DNA of 64,000 bases from Flavobacterium sp. ENC (GTDB lineage Bacteria > Bacteroidota > Bacteroidia > Flavobacteriales > Flavobacteriaceae): assembly GCF_020991415.1 (NCBI RefSeq), contig NZ_JAJMOY010000001.1, positions 434,001 to 498,000 of the forward strand. The letters are read 5' to 3'. The notes beneath the pieces are model-generated. The model had not been told where the DNA came from and did not search any database. It saw only the letters and a program-made list of their open reading frames with translations. The position numbers were made by a program, and so were the translations under genes. Of the stretch, positions 60,265 to 64,000 are shown piece by piece; position 1 is the first letter of the stretch; every line of letters starts with the position of its first letter.

Positions 60265-61251
60265 ATGAAAACAAATTTTAAAACAATCGGACTATTATTA
60301 TTCGCTATAACGACATTAGTAAGCTGTGACAACAGCGACGGCGACAACAACAATTCAATCCTGCCTCCGACTGCTGCAGCGTTCAAAGGAATCACCGAAA
60401 AAGGAATCAAAAGAAATACACAGAACTTTACCGTAACAGCCGGAAACGGGGTGGTAAGCTTCACTTCTGCAAAAGGAGTTAAAGTAAACATCAACGGAGA
60501 CTGTTTAACTAAAAACGGAACTCCTGTAACCGGAGCCGTAAATATTGAATATATCGAACTTTTTGACAAAGGAAATATGCTGGTGACCAACAAACCAACC
60601 ATGGGGCTTACAGCAGACGGAAAGAAAAATTTATTGATTTCCGGTGGTGAATTTTTCATCAAAGCTACTCAGGGCGGCGTTGAACTTCAGACTTCCTGTT
60701 ATATGAACATGTTGGTTCCTGCAACTTTAACAGATGGTGTAGACAATGCCATGACTTTATGGACAGGCGCGATCAATGAAGCCGGAGAACTGGCCTGGAG
60801 AGAAGCCAAAGCCGGTGCAGATGGCGGTAACGGAAAAGGCGGTGTGCAGGGCGAGGGAAACAATTATTATGTTACTTTCGGGAATTTCGGATGGACAAAC
60901 GTAGACCGTTTTTACAGCGACCCAAGACCAAAAACAACTTTACTTGTAGACGTTCCGGAAGGTTTCGACAACAACAACAGCGCGGTTTATTTGTCTTATG
61001 ATGGTGAAGGAACAAATGCATTGGCCAAACTGGATACGTATACAGCAGCAGGATTATTTAGCGAACACTACGGACAAATCCCGATTGGACTGGCTTGTCA
61101 CGTGATTTTTGCAACCGAGGATAATGGTCAATGGCGTTACGCAATCAAAGGGGTGACCGTGGCTGCCGGAGACATTTATACTTTCACACTTGCCGAAACA
61201 ACAGTCGGCACAGAAGCTCAACTGATAGCTGCAGTGAATGCAATTCAGTAA
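60265..61251 (+). CDS. Lipoprotein of the sigma-factor cluster (328 aa)
   Basis: 328 residues with lipobox TLVSC at Cys21. A low-complexity linker (DNSDGDNNNSILPPTAAAFK) is followed by a beta-rich domain resembling carboxypeptidase-regulatory or adhesin folds (VNINGDCLTKNGTPVTGAVN, EYIELFDKGNMLVTNKPTMG). It ends in a second repeat-rich domain. No family recognised with certainty. Motif sites 2 and 3 precede it, so it is a likely member of the sigma regulon. Confidence 0.75.
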   Translation: MKTNFKTIGLLLFAITTLVSCDNSDGDNNNSILPPTAAAFKGITEKGIKRNTQNFTVTAGNGVVSFTSAKGVKVNINGDCLTKNGTPVTGAVNIEYIELFDKGNMLVTNKPTMGLTADGKKNLLISGGEFFIKATQGGVELQTSCYMNMLVPATLTDGVDNAMTLWTGAINEAGELAWREAKAGADGGNGKGGVQGEGNNYYVTFGNFGWTNVDRFYSDPRPKTTLLVDVPEGFDNNNSAVYLSYDGEGTNALAKLDTYTAAGLFSEHYGQIPIGLACHVIFATEDNGQWRYAIKGVTVAAGDIYTFTLAETTVGTEAQLIAAVNAIQ

Positions 61252-61267
61252 CTTACAAAATACTTTT

Positions 61268-61303
61268 AAGAAAAAGTGGTGATTTGCTCATCACTTTTTT
61301 TTA
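61268..61303 (+). terminator. Terminator after the 328-aa lipoprotein gene
   Basis: AAAAAGTGGTGAT and ATCACTTTTTT form an imperfect stem with one bulged G and a T run. Confidence 0.7.
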
Positions 61304-61344
61304 CATTTAATCCAGTTTTAAAATTAATTCTGATGATTTTCAGA

Positions 61345-61432
61345 AGCTAATCCTGCTATCCGTTGCCATCTTTTTTCCTCCCTGTAGCTATCGGCACAGG
61401 CAAAAAAAAGGATCTCCACTACTATCAGGGCT
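61345..61432. repeat. Interspersed AGCTAATCCCGCTAT palindrome, copy 2
   Basis: AGCTAATCCTGCTATCCGTT, then ATCTTTTTTC / AAAAAAAAGGAT, then CCACTACTATCAGGGCT. Shares its ends and hairpin plan with 6697-6768 but carries a different inner hairpin CCTGTAGCTATCGGCACAGG. Confidence 0.65.
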
Positions 61433-61448
61433 AAAAAAGTATCTAGTT

Positions 61449-63401
61449 ATGAAACCACTATCATCGATTGTCTTTCTGCTGTTTTCTATATTTTCTTTCT
61501 CGCAAACCAAAGTAAAAGACACCATAACCCGAAGAGCCAATATTGTTTTTATCCAAAACGGAAATACCGTTACCTACAAACCCGAGACGCCACCGTTAAT
61601 TCCGATTGCGGGCGCACCAAAACCAAGTTATTCGTACTTATGGGAACTCGGAGACGGGCATTACAGCAAAGAGGCCGAACCGAAACATGTCTATAAAAAC
61701 AAAGGAAACTACACCACCAGACTCGCCGTAACCAACAATTACGACAATGGAAAACCTCCTGCCACACGACCTAAAAAAGTCGCTGTAAATGACATCACCG
61801 ATACAGATTATAAAGATATCGCCTCGATAGCCGACCAAAACGGATTTGCGATCTTAAAAAACTGTGACCCGATTCCGGAACAGGAAATGGTAGTTGTAGT
61901 AAGTTATCAGAATCTGGAAAATTATGTTTCGAGCGGTAAACTGTATTTGTTTTATAATGAGAAACAATTTAGAAGCAATAATTTCGAATTGGTCGATTTC
62001 AGGACGTATGCGAATGAACGGGAAGTCAAAGAAAATCCGGTCGCTGCTGTTGATGATCTGGATGATACTAAATCGTACCTGGCTTCTGCCGAAAACACTT
62101 TCAAAACCAAAAAATACAGAAACACCACCACCGAAGAAGATCTGGATGCTTCCCTAGCAGACGCCAACAAAACCTATCATAATGTGTCTGTCTTAGAATT
62201 TGACGATGCTAATCCGGGTGAAACCCGCAATCTTTTTTACACGTTCAAAACAACACCCGAAATGATCAAGGATACCAGCGCAACGGTCACCATGCGCGGA
62301 ATTTTTGTCCCAAACCGAAGTTATAAAAACCACAAAATAAAAAACCTCGAAATGGAAATTGTAACTTCTCATGATCCGAACAAAATGGGGTCTAACGGAA
62401 GTTTTATGAATTACAGGCTGGTACGCTTTAAAAGGGTAAATTTCAAAACCCGTTTCCAGAACAATGGCGAAGGACCGGCAAGAATGATTCGACTTGAAAC
62501 GGATGTTCCGGACATGTTTGACAAGACAACATTTCAGATCGAAGACCTGTATCCCAAATGTCCGATTTGCCCTAAAGGCGAAGAACCAACCGTAAGCTGC
62601 CTGGATACGATCATTAAGAAGAACCAGATCTTTTTTACGTTTAAAAACATTTACTTACCGGGGAGTGAACAAAAAAATGTACACGAAAAAGACAGTACAA
62701 AAGGCTTTGTAAAATATTCCATGAAATTTGCCGAGGACTTTCATAAAGTAAAAACGCGCAGCCGTACTGCCATCATTTTCGACAAAAACGAGCCGATTAT
62801 TACCAATTATGCCACTACCCGATTTTTACCGGGAATCTCTATCGGGGCAAAAGCGGGTTACAATTTATATCCGGATTTGGACAATTCGACCAGTTATTTT
62901 GTGGGCGCGACGATTTCGCCTTTTAAATCCTATCGTTTTTACTGGCAGGCAGAATGGATCAACAGCATCAATAAATACGATAGTGCTGAAAATGTAATCG
63001 ACGAAGTGGTTGTAAATCCGAATGGGGTAAAACAGCGGCAGCGCACCACCACAAGTACAGAAAACAAAAGTGTCAATTGGGAAGTGCCTGTGCTGATCCG
63101 GTACAATATCAATAATTATATCGGGGTTGGTGCGGGTGTGCAGGCCAATTTCAATGTTTCCCACGAGCAGACTCAAAATATTAAAATTGAATCTTTTGAA
63201 GGTGATTCGACTAAATTTGTAATTAACACCCGAACGGATTCTAATGCCGTCAAAAATTCCTTTACCGATCTTAAAACCGGATTGTTGCTGGACCTGACTG
63301 TGGGTGCCGCGAGAATTGGACCAAGTCTGGGGGTGCGTTATGTGATTAATTTCGAACAGAATTTTAATTATTTTCAGTTTTACGGAATCTGGAAGTTTTA
63401 A
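61449..63401 (+). CDS. PKD-domain protein with C-terminal beta-barrel region
   Basis: 650 residues with a signal peptide (MKPLSSIVFLLFSIFSFSQ). A PKD domain at about 55-100 (YLWELGDGHYSKEAEPKHVY, then TRLAVTNN) mediates carbohydrate or protein contact. A long beta-rich middle follows, and the last 160 residues (ISIGAKAGYNLYPDLDNSTS ... FYGIWKF) look like an outer-membrane barrel. It may anchor the surface domain to the outer membrane. It lies in the cluster downstream of the lipoprotein, with no known family as a whole. Confidence 0.75.
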   Translation: MKPLSSIVFLLFSIFSFSQTKVKDTITRRANIVFIQNGNTVTYKPETPPLIPIAGAPKPSYSYLWELGDGHYSKEAEPKHVYKNKGNYTTRLAVTNNYDNGKPPATRPKKVAVNDITDTDYKDIASIADQNGFAILKNCDPIPEQEMVVVVSYQNLENYVSSGKLYLFYNEKQFRSNNFELVDFRTYANEREVKENPVAAVDDLDDTKSYLASAENTFKTKKYRNTTTEEDLDASLADANKTYHNVSVLEFDDANPGETRNLFYTFKTTPEMIKDTSATVTMRGIFVPNRSYKNHKIKNLEMEIVTSHDPNKMGSNGSFMNYRLVRFKRVNFKTRFQNNGEGPARMIRLETDVPDMFDKTTFQIEDLYPKCPICPKGEEPTVSCLDTIIKKNQIFFTFKNIYLPGSEQKNVHEKDSTKGFVKYSMKFAEDFHKVKTRSRTAIIFDKNEPIITNYATTRFLPGISIGAKAGYNLYPDLDNSTSYFVGATISPFKSYRFYWQAEWINSINKYDSAENVIDEVVVNPNGVKQRQRTTTSTENKSVNWEVPVLIRYNINNYIGVGAGVQANFNVSHEQTQNIKIESFEGDSTKFVINTRTDSNAVKNSFTDLKTGLLLDLTVGAARIGPSLGVRYVINFEQNFNYFQFYGIWKF

Positions 63402-63678
63402 GCGTTATTACACAGAGATGCACAAAGAGTTTCGCAGAGATACACGGAGAGAAAAGCGTTTGCCACTAATTACACAAAGTTGCACGAAGGTTCTCACTGA
63501 GATACGCAGAGAAAAAAGGTTTAGCCACGAATTACACGAATTTTCGCGAATTTTTTCCACTTATGCTGCTTAAATTAATTCGTGAAAATTCGTGTAATTC
63601 GTGGCAAAAAAAAAACTTAAAATCCCTTAGTGAGCCTTTGCGAAAACTTCGTGCATCTCTATGAAATAAATCAATAAT
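63402..63678. other. Repeat-rich gap after the PKD gene
   Basis: Direct words of the type CACAGAGATGCACAAAGAG and TACACGGAGAGAAAA, followed by the palindrome 63524-63605. No gene is seen. Confidence 0.65.
63524..63605. repeat. CACGAATT palindrome, long form
   Basis: Bases 63524-63552 and 63577-63605 are reverse complements over 29 bases with a single mismatch (ends GCCACGAATTACACGAATTT / AATTCGTGTAATTCGTGGC). Related to 4002-4060 and 4415-4473. Confidence 0.85.
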
Positions 63679-64000
63679 ATGACAAAACTGTATTGCTATA
63701 TTTTATTCTTCACATCGATACTACTCTCCGGGCAGCCATCTGTTTCAGAAGAAGATAAGCTATACCATGCCATTGATGTTTTTGTTGCGAACCCTTCGGC
63801 GAAAGCCCTGCAAAACTTAACGAATACAGAAACAGAATTCTGGAAAAACCCAAAGCCCAAAACCAAAGAGGCATTGCTGGCCATTGTAGTTTTAAACTGC
63901 AATAAAGCCTACTACGAAAATCAGTTCGGGCAATCTGAGAAAGCGATTAAAAGCTACGAAAAAGCCTGGCTCGTGTATCAAAAATATCATTTTAAAGGTT
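63679..64000 (+). CDS. Secreted TPR-type protein, N-terminal part (cut by window end)
   Basis: The frame from ATG 63679 has a signal peptide (MTKLYCYILFFTSILLSGQ) and 88 further residues that look like tetratricopeptide helices (NKAYYENQFGQSEKAIKSYE, KAWLVYQKYHF). It runs off the window. CHAT-domain proteins with such TPR N-termini often sit by sigma factors in this phylum, so that is a candidate identity; it cannot be tested here. Confidence 0.65.
   Translation, partial: MTKLYCYILFFTSILLSGQPSVSEEDKLYHAIDVFVANPSAKALQNLTNTETEFWKNPKPKTKEALLAIVVLNCNKAYYENQFGQSEKAIKSYEKAWLVYQKYHFKG

Overview
The window looks like a chromosomal segment of a Flavobacterium-like member of the Bacteroidota. The evidence is AT-rich DNA, promoters of the TTG-N17-23-TANNTTTG type, a DnaE polymerase with an N-terminal proofreading exonuclease, many lipoproteins and outer-membrane beta-barrels, and short palindromic repeats in the intergenic gaps (CACGAATT, CGCAAAG and AGCTAATCCCGCTAT families). 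I saw no CRISPR array, no rRNA and no intact transposase. One tRNA is present, tRNA-Ser(GGA).

Layout. 1-6.5 kb: end of a TonB-dependent receptor, a prolyl oligopeptidase, a 1.5 kb tract holding three extra decayed copies of the oligopeptidase 3' end between palindromes, and a Gfo/Idh/MocA oxidoreductase. 6.9-14.7 kb: outer-membrane protein, dnaE, an SDR oxidoreductase and an AraC regulator. 15.1-20.2 kb: leucine genes in the order leuC-leuD-leuA-leuB. 20.4-23.5 kb: RRM protein, lipoprotein, rpsP-rimM and a tRNA1(Val) methyltransferase. 23.5-32.4 kb: a peptide export locus. 32.5-38.6 kb: acyl-CoA dehydrogenase, DUF3050 protein, GDSL lipoprotein, AraC regulator, nitrilase and GNAT. 39.3-52.4 kb: an RHS polymorphic-toxin region. 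52.5-58.1 kb: tRNA-Ser, LysR/MFS pair, asparaginase/acyltransferase pair and TatD. 58.4-64 kb: ECF sigma factor, anti-sigma-like protein and a divergent set of envelope genes.

The two most interesting systems are the following. (1) The peptide export locus on the minus strand has two cysteine-containing double-glycine peptides (59 and 50 aa, absent from a long-ORF view), a C39-peptidase ABC transporter, an HlyD-type adaptor, and a membrane VKOR-thioredoxin fusion carrying a C39-like N-terminus without the catalytic cysteine. This composition suggests export, leader removal and disulfide formation. Divergently, two small peptides with a different double-glycine leader have matching GNGNGNG tails, next to a membrane-anchored TPR-AraC regulator. 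(2) The RHS region has an intact two-gene secreted RHS module (1085 + 1212 aa) with an overlapping lipoprotein immunity candidate. It is followed by a decayed orphan toxin tip with a paralogous immunity candidate, a second decayed RHS end with its own lipoprotein, and other small membrane or secreted proteins. Three copies of a roughly 300 bp repeat with terminal inverted repeats separate these cassettes.

At the right end, a 12-base motif GGGGTAACAATT recurs around the sigma-factor cluster and may be its promoter element.
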